The position numbers and the translations under genes were made by a program. 64,000 nt of DNA from Nocardioides plantarum (lineage in GTDB: Bacteria > Actinomycetota > Actinomycetes > Propionibacteriales > Nocardioidaceae): assembly GCF_006346395.1 (NCBI RefSeq), contig NZ_VDMS01000001.1:124001-188000 (forward strand), in the 5' to 3' direction. Below the pieces are notes generated by a model. The model was not told the DNA's origin. It was given only the letters and a program-made list of their open reading frames with translations, and made no database searches. This document shows positions 49,849 through 58,713 of the stretch, one piece after another. Within the stretch, counting starts at the first letter, position 1. The number at the start of each line of letters is the position of its first letter.

Positions 49849-50952
49849 TCAGTCGTCCTCGTCGGAGGCGAAGTCCTCGTTGTGGGTGCCGGGGCGCGGC
49901 GCCCACGGCAGCTCCTTGGCCGGGCGTACGACGACCAGGCGGTCGCCGCGGGCCAGCAGGGCGACCACGGGGTCGAAGTAGCGGTAGACCTGCTCGTCGC
50001 GCACCACCGCGATCACCTGGTCGGGCACCGACTGCGGCTGCTTGCCGACCTCGGAGACGAGCAGCTCGCGCTCGGCGACCTCGAGGCCCTCGCCGTAGGT
50101 GAGCAGGTCCTCCATGACGGTGCCCAGGGTCGGCGAGAGGGTCGACAGGCCGATCAGCCGGCCGACCGCGTCGGAGGAGGTGATCACCGAGTTGGCGCCG
50201 GACTGGCGCATCAGCGGCGCGTTCTCCTGCTCGGAGACCGAGGCGACGATCCACGCGTCGGGGTTGAGCTGGCGCACGGTGAGGGCGGCGAGCACGTTGG
50301 AGTCGTCGCGGCCGGTGCAGATGATCACCTGGTCGGCCTGCGCGACGCCGGCGCGACGCAGCACGTCGCGGCGGGTCGCATCGCCGGTGACCACGGCGAG
50401 GTTGTCGGCGTGGGCGTCGGCCAGGGCGGTCGCCGAGGGGTCGACGACGACGACGCCCTCGCGGTCGACGCCGTTGCCGACGAGCGTCTCAACGGCGCTG
50501 CGGCCCTTGGTGCCGTAGCCGATGACGACGACGTGGTGGCCCATGTTCTTCCTCCAGCGAGAGATCCGGATCAGCTCGCGCCCCTGCGAGGCGAGCACCT
50601 CCAGGGTGGTGCCGATCAACAGCACCAGGAACGCGATGCGCGCCGGGGTGATGATGAAGGCGTTGACGAGCCGCGCCGCGTCGCTGACCGGGGCGATGTC
50701 GCCGTAGCCGGTCGTGCTGAGCGTGACGGTCGTGTAGTAGAGCGAGTCGATGAGGCTGATCTCGCCCGTCGGGTCGTTGTTGTCGGCATACCCCTCGCGG
50801 TCGAGGTAGACCAGCAGCACGGTCCCCAGCAAGATCGCCAGCGCCAGCAGCAGCCGCCGGCCCAGCACGAACCACGGTGAGCGGTTGCGCTCGGGGAGGT
50901 TGACCTTGCCGCGGGCCGGGTTGGCCGCCGTACCGGTCAGGTGCTCATCCAC
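49849..50952 (-). CDS. Two-TM potassium channel with RCK/TrkA-N domain
   Basis: 367 aa. Transmembrane helix 1 is near residues 30-48 (LLLALAILLGTVLLVYL), the pore helix and selectivity filter read YYTTVTLSTTGYGDIAPV near 85, and helix 2 is at ~105-125. The cytoplasmic Rossmann RCK domain follows: HHVVVIGYGTKGRSAVETL, VVVVDPSATALADAHADNL, GDATRRDVLRRAGVAQADQV. The last ~80 residues resemble a TrkA-C-like part. Passive K+ flux gated by nucleotide or ion binding. The start overlaps the YihY stop by 8 bases. Confidence 0.93.
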   Translation of the reverse strand: MDEHLTGTAANPARGKVNLPERNRSPWFVLGRRLLLALAILLGTVLLVYLDREGYADNNDPTGEISLIDSLYYTTVTLSTTGYGDIAPVSDAARLVNAFIITPARIAFLVLLIGTTLEVLASQGRELIRISRWRKNMGHHVVVIGYGTKGRSAVETLVGNGVDREGVVVVDPSATALADAHADNLAVVTGDATRRDVLRRAGVAQADQVIICTGRDDSNVLAALTVRQLNPDAWIVASVSEQENAPLMRQSGANSVITSSDAVGRLIGLSTLSPTLGTVMEDLLTYGEGLEVAERELLVSEVGKQPQSVPDQVIAVVRDEQVYRYFDPVVALLARGDRLVVVRPAKELPWAPRPGTHNEDFASDEDD

Positions 50953-51919
50953 GCTGGGAGCCTAGGGCCCGCAGCCGCGCCATCAGCTCGAGCCTCGCGC
51001 GAGCGGTGTTCTTCTGCGGGAAGACGTGGTCGAAGGCGGCGTTGACGGCGGCGCCGATGAGCACGGCGAGGGCCAGGAGGTAGAGCCACAGCAGGACGGC
51101 GATCGGCGCGGCCAGCGGGCCGTAGATCGACTTGGAGTCGGCGGCCGTGACCGTGAGCACCCAGCGCAGCACGTAGGAGCCGAGGATCCAGGCCACCAGG
51201 GTGAACGTCGCGCCCGGCAGGTTGAAGGTCCAGTTGGTCCGCACCGGCACGGACACGTGGTAGAGGGTGGCGAGGAAGCAGATGCAGACGACGATGACGA
51301 TCGGCCAGTAGAACGACATCAGGAAGTCGGCCCGCTCGGGCAGCAGGTCGCGCACCAGGTGGGGTCCGGCGACGACCAGCGGCAGCGAGATCGCGCCGGT
51401 GAGCACCGCCAGGATGTAGAGGCCGAAGGCGAGCGCGCGCGTCTTGACGATCCCCCGGTGCCCGCCGAGCCCGTGCATGATCGTGATGGTGTCGACGAAG
51501 ACGTTGAGCGCCCGCGAGCCGGACCACAGCGACAGCACGAAGCCCAGCGAGATCACGTCGAGGCGACCGCCGGCCAGCACGTCGTCGACCGTGGGGGCGA
51601 TGACGTTGGTGACGGCGCTCTCGGTGAGGAACCGGCTGCTCAGGTCGAGGACCGCGCGGCGCACGTCGTCGAGCTGCGCGGCGCTGAACTGCTCCGAGAC
51701 GTAGCCCACCGCGCCGGCCAGCGCGAAGATCAGCGGGGGCACCGACACCACGGCGAAGAAGGCGCCCTCGGCGGCCAGGCCGGTCACGCGGTACCTCAGG
51801 CACGAGGAGACCGTGGTGACGATCAGGCGCCAGACGACGTGCGCCGTACGGCGGGCGCGGACGGCGAGCGCGGACCGCGGGGCCGACGGCTCCGTCGCGT
51901 CCGTGGCTCCCGAGGTCAT
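50945..51919 (-). CDS. YihY/BrkB-family membrane protein
   Basis: 324 aa. Family motifs: LAAEGAFFAVVSVPPLIFAL in helix 1, SLGFVLSLWSGSRALNVFVD, RALAFGLYILAVLTGAISLP and PGATFTLVAWILGSYVLRWV, with six transmembrane helices. The C-terminal AALNAAFDHVFPQ-like end (AVNAAFDHVFPQKN) is family typical. Function is unresolved; it was once misnamed ribonuclease BN. Its stop overlaps the K+ channel start, so the two are cotranscribed. Confidence 0.92.
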   Translation of the reverse strand: MTSGATDATEPSAPRSALAVRARRTAHVVWRLIVTTVSSCLRYRVTGLAAEGAFFAVVSVPPLIFALAGAVGYVSEQFSAAQLDDVRRAVLDLSSRFLTESAVTNVIAPTVDDVLAGGRLDVISLGFVLSLWSGSRALNVFVDTITIMHGLGGHRGIVKTRALAFGLYILAVLTGAISLPLVVAGPHLVRDLLPERADFLMSFYWPIVIVVCICFLATLYHVSVPVRTNWTFNLPGATFTLVAWILGSYVLRWVLTVTAADSKSIYGPLAAPIAVLLWLYLLALAVLIGAAVNAAFDHVFPQKNTARARLELMARLRALGSQRG

Positions 51920-51997
51920 GCCTGCACGCTAACGGCGGGTGGGTCCGGGATCGGGGATCCTCGGGCCCACCCGCCGGGTGAGATACGTCGTACGGCG

Positions 51998-53362
51998 TCA
52001 GGCCGGCTGGGGCTGCTTGTCCAGCGACGGGGACGCGGGCGTGGCGGGCTCGTGGTCGTCGAGCATCGTGGTCTCGTCGAACGGGTCGTCGCCGGCCAGG
52101 ACCCGGTCGAGCTGGGCACGGTCGAGGCCGCCGGTCCAGTGCCCGATGAGCACGGTGGCGATGGCGTTGCCGGCGAAGTTGGTGACCGCGCGGGCCTCGG
52201 ACATGAAGCGGTCGATGCCGACGATGAGGCCGACGCCGTCGACGAGCTCGGGTCGGTGCGAGCTCAGGCCACCGGCCAGGGTGGCCATGCCGGCGCCGGT
52301 GACGCCCGCGGCGCCCTTGGAGGCGATCATCATGAAGACCAGCAGCGAGATCTGCTCACCGATCGACAGCGGGTCGCCGAGCGCCTGTGCGATGAAGAGC
52401 GAGGCCATCGTCAGGTAGATCGCGGTGCCGTCGAGGTTGAACGAGTAGCCGGTCGGGACGACGACCCCGACGGTCGGCTTGTCGACGCCGGCGTGCTCCA
52501 TCTTGGCGATCAGCCGCGGCAGCGCCGACTCGGACGACGACGTGGAGACGATGAGCAGGAACTCGCGGCCGAGGTACTTCAGCAGCGAGAAGACGTTGAC
52601 GCCCGACGCGACCTTGAGCAGCGTGCCGAGCACGAGGAAGACGAACAGCGCGCAGGTGATGTAGAAGCCGACCATCAGCACGGCCAGGCTCTTGAGCGCG
52701 TCGACACCGGTGGCACCGACGACGGCGGCCATCGCACCGAACGCGCCGACCGGCGCGGCCCACATGATCATCGCCAGCACCCGGAAGACGACCTTCTGGA
52801 TGTGGCCGATGCCGCGCAGGATCGGCTCGGCACCGCGACCCATCTGCTGCAGCGCGAACCCGACCAGCAGCGCGACGAGCAGGGTCTGCAGCACCTCGCC
52901 GGAGGTCAGGGCCGAGAGCATGGAGTCGGGGATGATGCCGAGCAGGAAGTCGGTGGTGCTGCCGTGACCCTCCTTCGCCTGCTCCTGACCGGCGCCGGCC
53001 AGCTCCTTGGTCAGCTCGAGGTTGGAGCCGGCGTGCAGCAGGTTGCCGACGACCATCCCGATCGCCAGGGCGAACGTCGACATCGTCACGAAGTAGACCA
53101 GCGCGAGGCCACCGACCTTGCCGACGCGCGCCGCGCTGGCGACCGAGCCGACCCCGATCACGATCGTGCAGAAGATGACCGGCTGGATCATCATCCGGAT
53201 CAGCGCGACGAAGCCGGTGCCGAGCGGCTTGAGCTCGACCGCGAAGTCGGGGAACGCGATGCCGACGGCGATGCCGGCCGCCACGGCGACGATCACCGCG
53301 AGGTAGAGGTAGTGGGTCCGGTTCTGGACCTTGCCCCCGTTGGTGGATGTCTGGGTGCTCAT
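51998..53362 (-). CDS. Dicarboxylate/amino acid:cation symporter (DctA/GltP family)
   Basis: 454 aa inner-membrane carrier. Family signatures: FVALIRMMIQPVIFCTIVIG, the SSSE-type hairpin in LLIVSTSSSESALPRLIAKM, then VVPTGYSFNLDGTAIYLTMA and the substrate site region MIASKGAAGVTGAGMATLAG. About eight transmembrane helices and two re-entrant loops are expected. The start of the protein has a Thr/Asn tail (MSTQTSTNGGKVQNR). It takes up C4-dicarboxylates or acidic amino acids with Na+ or H+; which one is not decided. Single gene. Confidence 0.93.
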   Translation of the reverse strand: MSTQTSTNGGKVQNRTHYLYLAVIVAVAAGIAVGIAFPDFAVELKPLGTGFVALIRMMIQPVIFCTIVIGVGSVASAARVGKVGGLALVYFVTMSTFALAIGMVVGNLLHAGSNLELTKELAGAGQEQAKEGHGSTTDFLLGIIPDSMLSALTSGEVLQTLLVALLVGFALQQMGRGAEPILRGIGHIQKVVFRVLAMIMWAAPVGAFGAMAAVVGATGVDALKSLAVLMVGFYITCALFVFLVLGTLLKVASGVNVFSLLKYLGREFLLIVSTSSSESALPRLIAKMEHAGVDKPTVGVVVPTGYSFNLDGTAIYLTMASLFIAQALGDPLSIGEQISLLVFMMIASKGAAGVTGAGMATLAGGLSSHRPELVDGVGLIVGIDRFMSEARAVTNFAGNAIATVLIGHWTGGLDRAQLDRVLAGDDPFDETTMLDDHEPATPASPSLDKQPQPA

Positions 53363-53491
53363 CGTCGCGCCTCCCGCCGGGCCGTGCGCCGGGTGCTTCC
53401 CGGCCGACGCCCACCCTGGTGCGCGATGTGTCGCGCGTCACCCTTGTGTTCGTTGTGGTCGCGGTCACGTCCTCCGCGGCCCCGCGCCCCC

Positions 53492-53595
53492 ACGGTGATC
53501 GAGCCTGTTCTCGGTGGTCGAGCCTGTCGAGACCCTCCTCGGTGGTCGAGCCTGTCGAGACCCTCCTCGGCGGTCGAGCCTGTCGAGACCCCGCT
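53492..53595. repeat. Class A palindromic repeat, 28-base tandem copies
   Basis: GGTCGAGCCTGTCGAGACC occurs three times with a 28-base period (units from about 53513, 53541 and 53569), preceded by a degenerate half copy at 53498. It lies in the 323-base gap between the symporter start and the GIY-YIG gene; the rest of that gap has no gene, so both promoters must share it. Confidence 0.88.
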
Positions 53596-53685
53596 ATCGC
53601 GCCAAGCGACCGTCCGGCTGCGCCTCCATCCACAGCTCACGACGAGGCGGTGGCTGTCGGCTCGCACGAGACGCACGCTGACGTC

Positions 53686-54231
53686 ATGGCTATCAATGCG
53701 TACGTCTACATGCTCCAGTGCGCCGACGGCTCGTACTACGTCGGCAGCACGATCGATCTCGAACGGCGACTGGGGCAGCACCAGAACGGCGAGGGTGCGG
53801 CATACACGCGGCGTCCCGGCCGTCTGCCGGTCACCCTGGTCTACGTCGAGGACTTCGATCAGATCAGCGACGCGTTTGCCCGGGAGAAGCAGATCCAGAA
53901 CTGGAGCCGGGCGAAACGCCAGGCGCTGATCGACCGTCGGTACGCCGAGCTGCCCAAGCTCGCCAAGGGCCGCTACGACATGCCGGGCTATGTCTCGCGT
54001 AGGTCGGGTGCTGATGAGGACGGGGTCTCGACAAGCTCGACCACCGAGGATGGGGTCTCGACAAGCTCGACCACCGAGGACGGGGTCTCGACAAGCTCGA
54101 CCACCGAGGACGGGGTCTCGACAAGCTCGACCACCGAGGACGGGGTCTCGACAAGCTCGACCACCGAGGACGGGGTCTCGACAAGCTCGACCACCGAGAC
54201 CCCCTCGACCACCGAGGACGACGTCAGGTGA
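53686..54231 (+). CDS. GIY-YIG nuclease family protein with repeat-derived tail
   Basis: 181 aa from the ATG at 53686. Residues 1-90 are a UvrC-type single-domain GIY-YIG protein: [20 protein letters not shown] (GIY..YVG), Arg in [17 protein letters not shown], and the catalytic Glu in [20 protein letters not shown]. Residues ~110-178 are six copies of the decapeptide [10 protein letters not shown], encoded by tandem copies of the genome's class A repeat. The last 8 bases overlap the convergent glyA. The native protein would end near residue 105, so the tail was gained by repeat insertion at the old stop (inference). Confidence 0.88.
   Translation: MAINAYVYMLQCADGSYYVGSTIDLERRLGQHQNGEGAAYTRRPGRLPVTLVYVEDFDQISDAFAREKQIQNWSRAKRQALIDRRYAELPKLAKGRYDMPGYVSRRSGADEDGVSTSSTTEDGVSTSSTTEDGVSTSSTTEDGVSTSSTTEDGVSTSSTTEDGVSTSSTTETPSTTEDDVR
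54017..54200. repeat. 30-base class A repeat, six head-to-tail copies inside the GIY-YIG gene
   Basis: GTCTCGACAAGCTCGACCAC followed by CGAGGACGGG, starting at 54025, 54055, 54085, 54115, 54145 and 54175. The copies are identical except for one T/C. There is no spacer between units, so it is not CRISPR. In the plus frame used, each unit encodes [10 protein letters not shown]. Confidence 0.97.
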
Positions 54232-55681
54232 GCTCGAGGCCGGGGTAGAGCGGGTGCTTGTCGAGGATCTCGGCGGAGGCGTCCTTGACCTTGTCGGCGA
54301 CGCCCTCGGCCAGCGTGTAGGAGGCCTTGGAGGGGCCGCCGGCCTTGGTGGTGCCGGGCTGGGTGTTGTCGAGGACGTGGACGATGAGCTCGGCGACGGT
54401 GTCGAACTCGTCGTGGCCGAAGCCGCGGGTGGTCAGCGCGGGGGTGCCGAGGCGGATGCCGGAGGTGTACCAGGCGCCGTTGCGGTCGGCCGGGACCGAG
54501 TTGCGGTTGGTGACGACGCCGGCGTCGAGGAGGGCCGACTCGGCCTGGCGGCCGGTGAGGCCGTACGACGACACGTCGAGCAGGACCAGGTGGTTGTCGG
54601 TGCCGCCGGTGACCAGGGTGGCGCCGCGCTTGGCGAAGCCCTCGGCCAGCGACTGGGCGTTGTCGGCGACCTGCTGGGCGTAGGTCTGGAACGACTCCTG
54701 GCGGGCCTCGGCGAAGGCGACGGCCTTGGCGGCCATCACGTGGGAGAGCGGGCCGCCGAGCACCATCGGGCAGCCGCGGTCGACGCTGGGGGCGTACTCC
54801 TCGGTGGCCAGCACGATGCCGCCGCGCGGGCCGCGCAGGCTCTTGTGGGTGGTCGAGGTGACGACGTGGGCGTGGGGCACGGGGTCCTCGTCGCCGGTGA
54901 AGACCTTGCCGGCCACCAGCCCGGCGAAGTGGGCCATGTCGACCATCAGCGTCGCGCCGACCTCGTCGGCGATCTCGCGCATCTTGGCGAAGTTGACCCG
55001 GCGCGGGTACGCCGAGTAGCCGGCGACCAGGATCAGCGGCTTGAACTCGCGCGCCTTGGCGGCCAGGGCGTCGTAGTCGAGCAGGCCGGTCACCGGGTCG
55101 GTGCCGTACTGCTGCTGGTGGAACATCTTGCCGCTGATGTTGGGGCGGAAGCCGTGGGTGAGGTGGCCGCCGGCGTCGAGCGCCATGCCGAGCAGGCGCT
55201 GGTTGCCGAGCTCCTTGCGCAGCGACTCCCAGTCGGCGTCGGTGAGCTCGTTGACGTTCTTGTGGCCCGACTTCTCCAGCCACGGACCCTCGACGCGGTG
55301 GGCCAGAATCGACCAGAAGGCGACGAGGTTGGCGTCGATGCCGGAGTGGGGCTGCACGTAGGCGTACTCGGCGCCGAACAGCTCACGCGCGTGCTCGGCC
55401 GCGATCGTCTCGACGGTGTCGACGTTCTGGCAGCCGGCGTAGAAGCGGTGCCCGACGGTGCCCTCGGCGTACTTGTCGCTGAACCAGGTGCCCATCGTCA
55501 TCAGCACGGCCGGCGAGGCGTAGTTCTCGCTGGCGATCAGCTTGAGCGATCCGCGCTGGTCGGCGAGCTCCTGGCGGGTGGCCTCGGCGATGCGGGGCTC
55601 GACCGAGGCGATGACCTCGAGGGCCTGGGAGTAGGCGGAGCTGGCGAGGGCGGCGCTGTCGGACGCGGTGAGGTCGGCCAT
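54224..55681 (-). CDS. glyA: Serine hydroxymethyltransferase (long form)
   Basis: 485 aa PLP enzyme converting serine and tetrahydrofolate to glycine and methylene-THF. Motifs: [79 protein letters not shown] and the PLP Lys in [16 protein letters not shown]. It is ~60 residues longer than the usual 420, with inserts around residues 130-170 ([19 protein letters not shown]), as in a second actinobacterial SHMT type. No riboswitch-like leader fits in the 41-base gap upstream. Its stop overlaps the GIY-YIG gene. Confidence 0.96.
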   Translation of the reverse strand: MADLTASDSAALASSAYSQALEVIASVEPRIAEATRQELADQRGSLKLIASENYASPAVLMTMGTWFSDKYAEGTVGHRFYAGCQNVDTVETIAAEHARELFGAEYAYVQPHSGIDANLVAFWSILAHRVEGPWLEKSGHKNVNELTDADWESLRKELGNQRLLGMALDAGGHLTHGFRPNISGKMFHQQQYGTDPVTGLLDYDALAAKAREFKPLILVAGYSAYPRRVNFAKMREIADEVGATLMVDMAHFAGLVAGKVFTGDEDPVPHAHVVTSTTHKSLRGPRGGIVLATEEYAPSVDRGCPMVLGGPLSHVMAAKAVAFAEARQESFQTYAQQVADNAQSLAEGFAKRGATLVTGGTDNHLVLLDVSSYGLTGRQAESALLDAGVVTNRNSVPADRNGAWYTSGIRLGTPALTTRGFGHDEFDTVAELIVHVLDNTQPGTTKAGGPSKASYTLAEGVADKVKDASAEILDKHPLYPGLELT

Positions 55682-55722
55682 GGGGCCAGCCTAGTGAGGG
55701 GTGGGGAGCACACCGAATCCGT

Positions 55723-56436
55723 TCACGGGACCGTGCGACGCGACGGCGCCGGGCGGTCCGGGAGGTCGGCCGACGACCCGACGCGCAGCGCCCAGCTGCC
55801 GTAGGCCCAGCACCCCGTGTCGCTGCAGGAGGCGTACAGCCCGAACCCGGTGCGCGAGGTGCCGTAGCCGGCGTCGGTGGGGTTGTAGACGTACATCGTG
55901 CCGATGCTTCCGCGCTGGGCCGTGTAGATGCAGAGCCATCCTTGCGGGTTGACCCGGCCGGGGCCCGGGCACTCGGCGGTGGGGCTGGCCCCCGGGGCGA
56001 GCACCGTCGTCCGGTTCTCCGGGATCCTGACCGGCAGCCTGGCGCCGAGCAGGACCGTGTCGCCGAGGTAGGAGCCCGACCCGCCGCCCCACGCGCCGAA
56101 GTCACCGGTGCGCACCTCGCCCCGCCGGGCGGACTTGGTCGCGTACGACGCGCTGTCGAGACCGTCGAGCCGGTCGGCGTCGCGGGACTTCGCGATGATG
56201 TTGTCCGGCAGGCGGCCGTGGGAGTCGGTCGCCACGAGCTTGCCCTTGCGGGCGCTGGTCGAGGTCGTGGCCTTGATCGCGCTCAGCCCGTCGACGGAGT
56301 CGGCGTCCTGGATCTTGGCGGCGACGCTGGGCGTCGCCATGACGACCGAGGCGACGACCAAGGCGACCGCAGCGGTGCGGACGTCGCGGCGCAGACCGTC
56401 GCGGGTCGCGAGCCAGCGGGAGAAGGAGGCGAGCAT
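55723..56436 (-). CDS. Secreted hypothetical protein (237 aa)
   Basis: Signal-anchor or long signal peptide (residues ~20-40, AAVALVVASVVMATPSVAA). Two copies of a short unit follow: IQDADSVDGLSAIKA and SRDADRLDGLDSASYA, a pattern seen in collagen-like or phage-tail-associated surface proteins. The C-terminal ~120 residues are Gly/Tyr-rich with four Cys (TAECPGPG, WLCIYTA, ASCSDTGCWAYG) and look like a small disulfide-linked beta domain. The stop lies 41 bases before the glyA start. Family not named. Confidence 0.7.
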   Translation of the reverse strand: MLASFSRWLATRDGLRRDVRTAAVALVVASVVMATPSVAAKIQDADSVDGLSAIKATTSTSARKGKLVATDSHGRLPDNIIAKSRDADRLDGLDSASYATKSARRGEVRTGDFGAWGGGSGSYLGDTVLLGARLPVRIPENRTTVLAPGASPTAECPGPGRVNPQGWLCIYTAQRGSIGTMYVYNPTDAGYGTSRTGFGLYASCSDTGCWAYGSWALRVGSSADLPDRPAPSRRTVP

Positions 56437-56665
56437 GGGACGACCTCTCGTCGGGGGCGGGGCGGATTCCCACGCTCTCCGAGCGGAGCGGGCGACACCA
56501 TGGTCAGATCGGGCCTTGCGTCACCTGCGCAGAATGTGACGTAGGTCCCACTACCTCCCGTGTTACGCCTGGATGACGGCCACGTGTCCCACATGACGGA
56601 CACGCGTCTCACATCACGAGATTGACGTTTGTGGACCTGGTGTCCACGCCGTGAGACTCCACCTC
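56437..56665. other. Regulatory gap upstream of the sulfur leader peptide
   Basis: 229 bases with no gene. Short inverted and direct repeats of CACGTGTCCCACATGACGGA type (GTGTCC/GGACAC) lie around 56580-56660 just ahead of the leader peptide and probably hold the promoter and regulator sites of the sulfur operon. Confidence 0.35.
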
Positions 56666-56755
56666 ATGGTCACTGCCGAGACGCGCGTCTTCCTCGTGGT
56701 ACGCCGCCACGTGGACTTCGGGCGCCTGCACCACGGCATGTGTCGGGCTCGCTGA
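56666..56755 (+). CDS. Putative cysteine-responsive leader peptide
   Basis: 29 aa, ATG at 56666, TGA at 56753-56755: MVTAETRVFLVVRRHVDFGR, then LHHGMCRAR. The RRHVDFGRL...CR ending is the common pattern of actinobacterial leader peptides placed ahead of sulfur-assimilation operons, where stalling at the Cys codon senses cysteine shortage. It ends 60 bases before the sir start. The mechanism here is inferred from that pattern. Confidence 0.7.
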   Translation: MVTAETRVFLVVRRHVDFGRLHHGMCRAR

Positions 56756-56815
56756 CGATCGAGACGCCCCTCACCTCCGCGCCCCCGGCGCACCAGCGAA
56801 GGACCACCACCTCCC

Positions 56816-58546
56816 ATGCCTGACCAGCGCTTCCAGTCCCAGAAGGCCAAGCACACCGAGATCCCGCGCCCCAAGCGCGCCGAGGGTCAGTGGTCGTTCG
56901 GCTTCACGGAGCCGCTGAACAAGAACGAGCAGTCCAAGAAGGACGACGACCCGCTCAACGTGCGGGCGCGGATCATCAACATCTACTCCAAGCGCGGGTT
57001 CGCCTCGATCGACCCGGCCGACCTGCGCGGCCGCTTCCGGTGGATGGGGCTCTACACCCAGCGCGCGCCGGGCTTCGACGGCGGCAAGACCGCGATGCTC
57101 GAGGAGGAGGAGCTCGACGACGAGTTCTTCATGCTGCGGGTCCGCTCCGACGGCCGCCTGCTCACCGGCGAGGCCGTGCGCACCCTCGGCACCATCGGCA
57201 TCGACTTCGCCCGCGACACCGCCGACGTCACCGACCGCGAGAACATCCAGTACCACTGGATCCGCGTCGAGGACGTCCCCGAGATCTGGGACCGCCTCGA
57301 CGCCGCCGGGCTGAGCAGCCTCGAGGCCTGCGGCGACTCGCCCCGGCCGTTCCTCGGCTCGCCGGTCGCCGGCGTCGCCGCCGACGAGATCATCGACGGC
57401 ACCTCGGCCCTGGAGGAGATCTTCGACCGCTTCATCGGCGACCCCGACTTCTCCAACTTCCCCCGCAAGTTCAAGACCGCGCTGACCGGCCACCCCGGGC
57501 ACGACGTCTCCCCCGAGACCAACGACATCTCCTTCGTCGGCACCGTCCACCCCGAGCACGGCCCCGGCTTCGACCTGTGGGTCGGCGGCGGGCTGTCGAC
57601 CAACCCGATGCTCGCGGCCAAGATGGGCGTCTGGATCCCGCTCGACGAGGTCGCCGACGCCTGGGCCGCGGTCGCGTCGGTCTTCCGCGACTACGGCTAC
57701 CGCCGCCTGCGCTCGCGCGCCCGGCTGAAGTTCCTGGTCGCCGACTGGGGCATCGAGAAGTTCCGCGAGGTCGTCGAGAAGGAGTACCTCGGCCGCGAGC
57801 TCGTCTCCTGCGAGTCCCCCGCCTCCCCCGTCGGGCACCGCGACCACATCGGCGTGCACGACCAGAAGGACGGCCTGAAGTACGTCGGCATCGCGCCCAC
57901 CGCGGGCCGCGTCTCCGGCACCCTGCTGGTGCAGCTGGCCGACCTGATCGACGAGTACGGCGTCGCGGGGGCCCGGCTGACGCCGTACCAGAAGATCGTG
58001 CTGATCGGCGTACGCCCCGAGATCGTCGAGGAGCTCGTCACCAGGCTCGACGCGATCGGGCTGTCGGCGCGCCCGTCCAACTGGCGCCGCAACACCATGG
58101 CCTGCACCGGCATCGAGTACTGCAAGCTCGCCATCGTCGACACCAAGGAGCGCGCCCGCAGCCTGGTCGGCGAGCTCGAGCAGCGCTTCCCCGAGCTCGA
58201 CGTGCCGATCACCGTCAACGTCAACGGCTGCCCCAACGCGTGCGCCCGCACCCAGGTCGCCGACATCGGACTCAAGGGCCAGCTGGTCATGCACGACGGC
58301 CAGCAGGTCGAGGGCTTCCAGGTGCACCTCGGCGGCGCGACCGGCCTGCAGGCCAACTTCGGCCGCAAGTTGCGCGCCCACAAGGTCACCAGCGCCGGGC
58401 TCGACGACTACGTCACGGCCGTCGTCACGAACTACCTCGTGGACCGGGTCGACGCCGAGGGTGCCGAGGTCGAGAGCTTCGCGACCTGGGTCGCGCGCGC
58501 CGACGAGGAACTACTTCGCGGCGACAAGGTGTTGAGCCCGTCATGA
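56816..58546 (+). CDS. sir: Ferredoxin-dependent sulfite (nitrite/sulfite) reductase
   Basis: 576 aa. Sirohaem/4Fe-4S reductase converting sulfite to sulfide. Motifs: RWMGLYTQRAPGFDGGKTAM, then VTDRENIQYHWIRVEDVPEI, and the cofactor cysteines in ACTGIEYCK (Cys 430, 436) and NGCPNACAR (Cys 472, 476), the family C-x5-C...C-x3-C. The duplicated ferredoxin-like halves and the length fit. The context (cysteine leader, cysH, chelatase for sirohaem) favours sulfite over nitrite. Its stop overlaps the next ATG (ATGA). Confidence 0.94.
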   Translation: MPDQRFQSQKAKHTEIPRPKRAEGQWSFGFTEPLNKNEQSKKDDDPLNVRARIINIYSKRGFASIDPADLRGRFRWMGLYTQRAPGFDGGKTAMLEEEELDDEFFMLRVRSDGRLLTGEAVRTLGTIGIDFARDTADVTDRENIQYHWIRVEDVPEIWDRLDAAGLSSLEACGDSPRPFLGSPVAGVAADEIIDGTSALEEIFDRFIGDPDFSNFPRKFKTALTGHPGHDVSPETNDISFVGTVHPEHGPGFDLWVGGGLSTNPMLAAKMGVWIPLDEVADAWAAVASVFRDYGYRRLRSRARLKFLVADWGIEKFREVVEKEYLGRELVSCESPASPVGHRDHIGVHDQKDGLKYVGIAPTAGRVSGTLLVQLADLIDEYGVAGARLTPYQKIVLIGVRPEIVEELVTRLDAIGLSARPSNWRRNTMACTGIEYCKLAIVDTKERARSLVGELEQRFPELDVPITVNVNGCPNACARTQVADIGLKGQLVMHDGQQVEGFQVHLGGATGLQANFGRKLRAHKVTSAGLDDYVTAVVTNYLVDRVDAEGAEVESFATWVARADEELLRGDKVLSPS

Positions 58547-58713
58547 GTGAGCGAGCCGTCCCGTTCCACTGCGCCTACTGCGGCGACACCAACCTGTGGC
58601 CCCACGAGGCCCAGCACGGTGCGTGGGAGTGCCACGACTGCCAGCGGGTCTTCTCGGTCAAGATGCTCGGCACCCTGCGTCGCAGTGCCGGTGTCGAGGG
58701 CGTGGTCCGATGA
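58543..58713 (+). CDS. Small zinc-ribbon-like protein of the sulfur operon
   Basis: 56 aa, ATG at 58543 inside the sir stop (ATGA); its own stop overlaps the cysH start (ATGA). It reads MSERAVPFHCAYCGDTNLW, then WECHDCQRVFSVKMLG. CxxC plus CxxC spaced ~19 residues is a zinc-ribbon. Such tiny proteins recur between sulfite reductase and cysH in actinobacteria; the role is unknown, perhaps redox or assembly help. Confidence 0.85.
   Translation: MSERAVPFHCAYCGDTNLWPHEAQHGAWECHDCQRVFSVKMLGTLRRSAGVEGVVR

Noticed and set aside
54017..54200. Six 30-base direct repeats as a CRISPR array
   Set aside because: The units are head to tail with no spacers, belong to the dispersed repeat family and are read as protein. 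No cas genes in the window.
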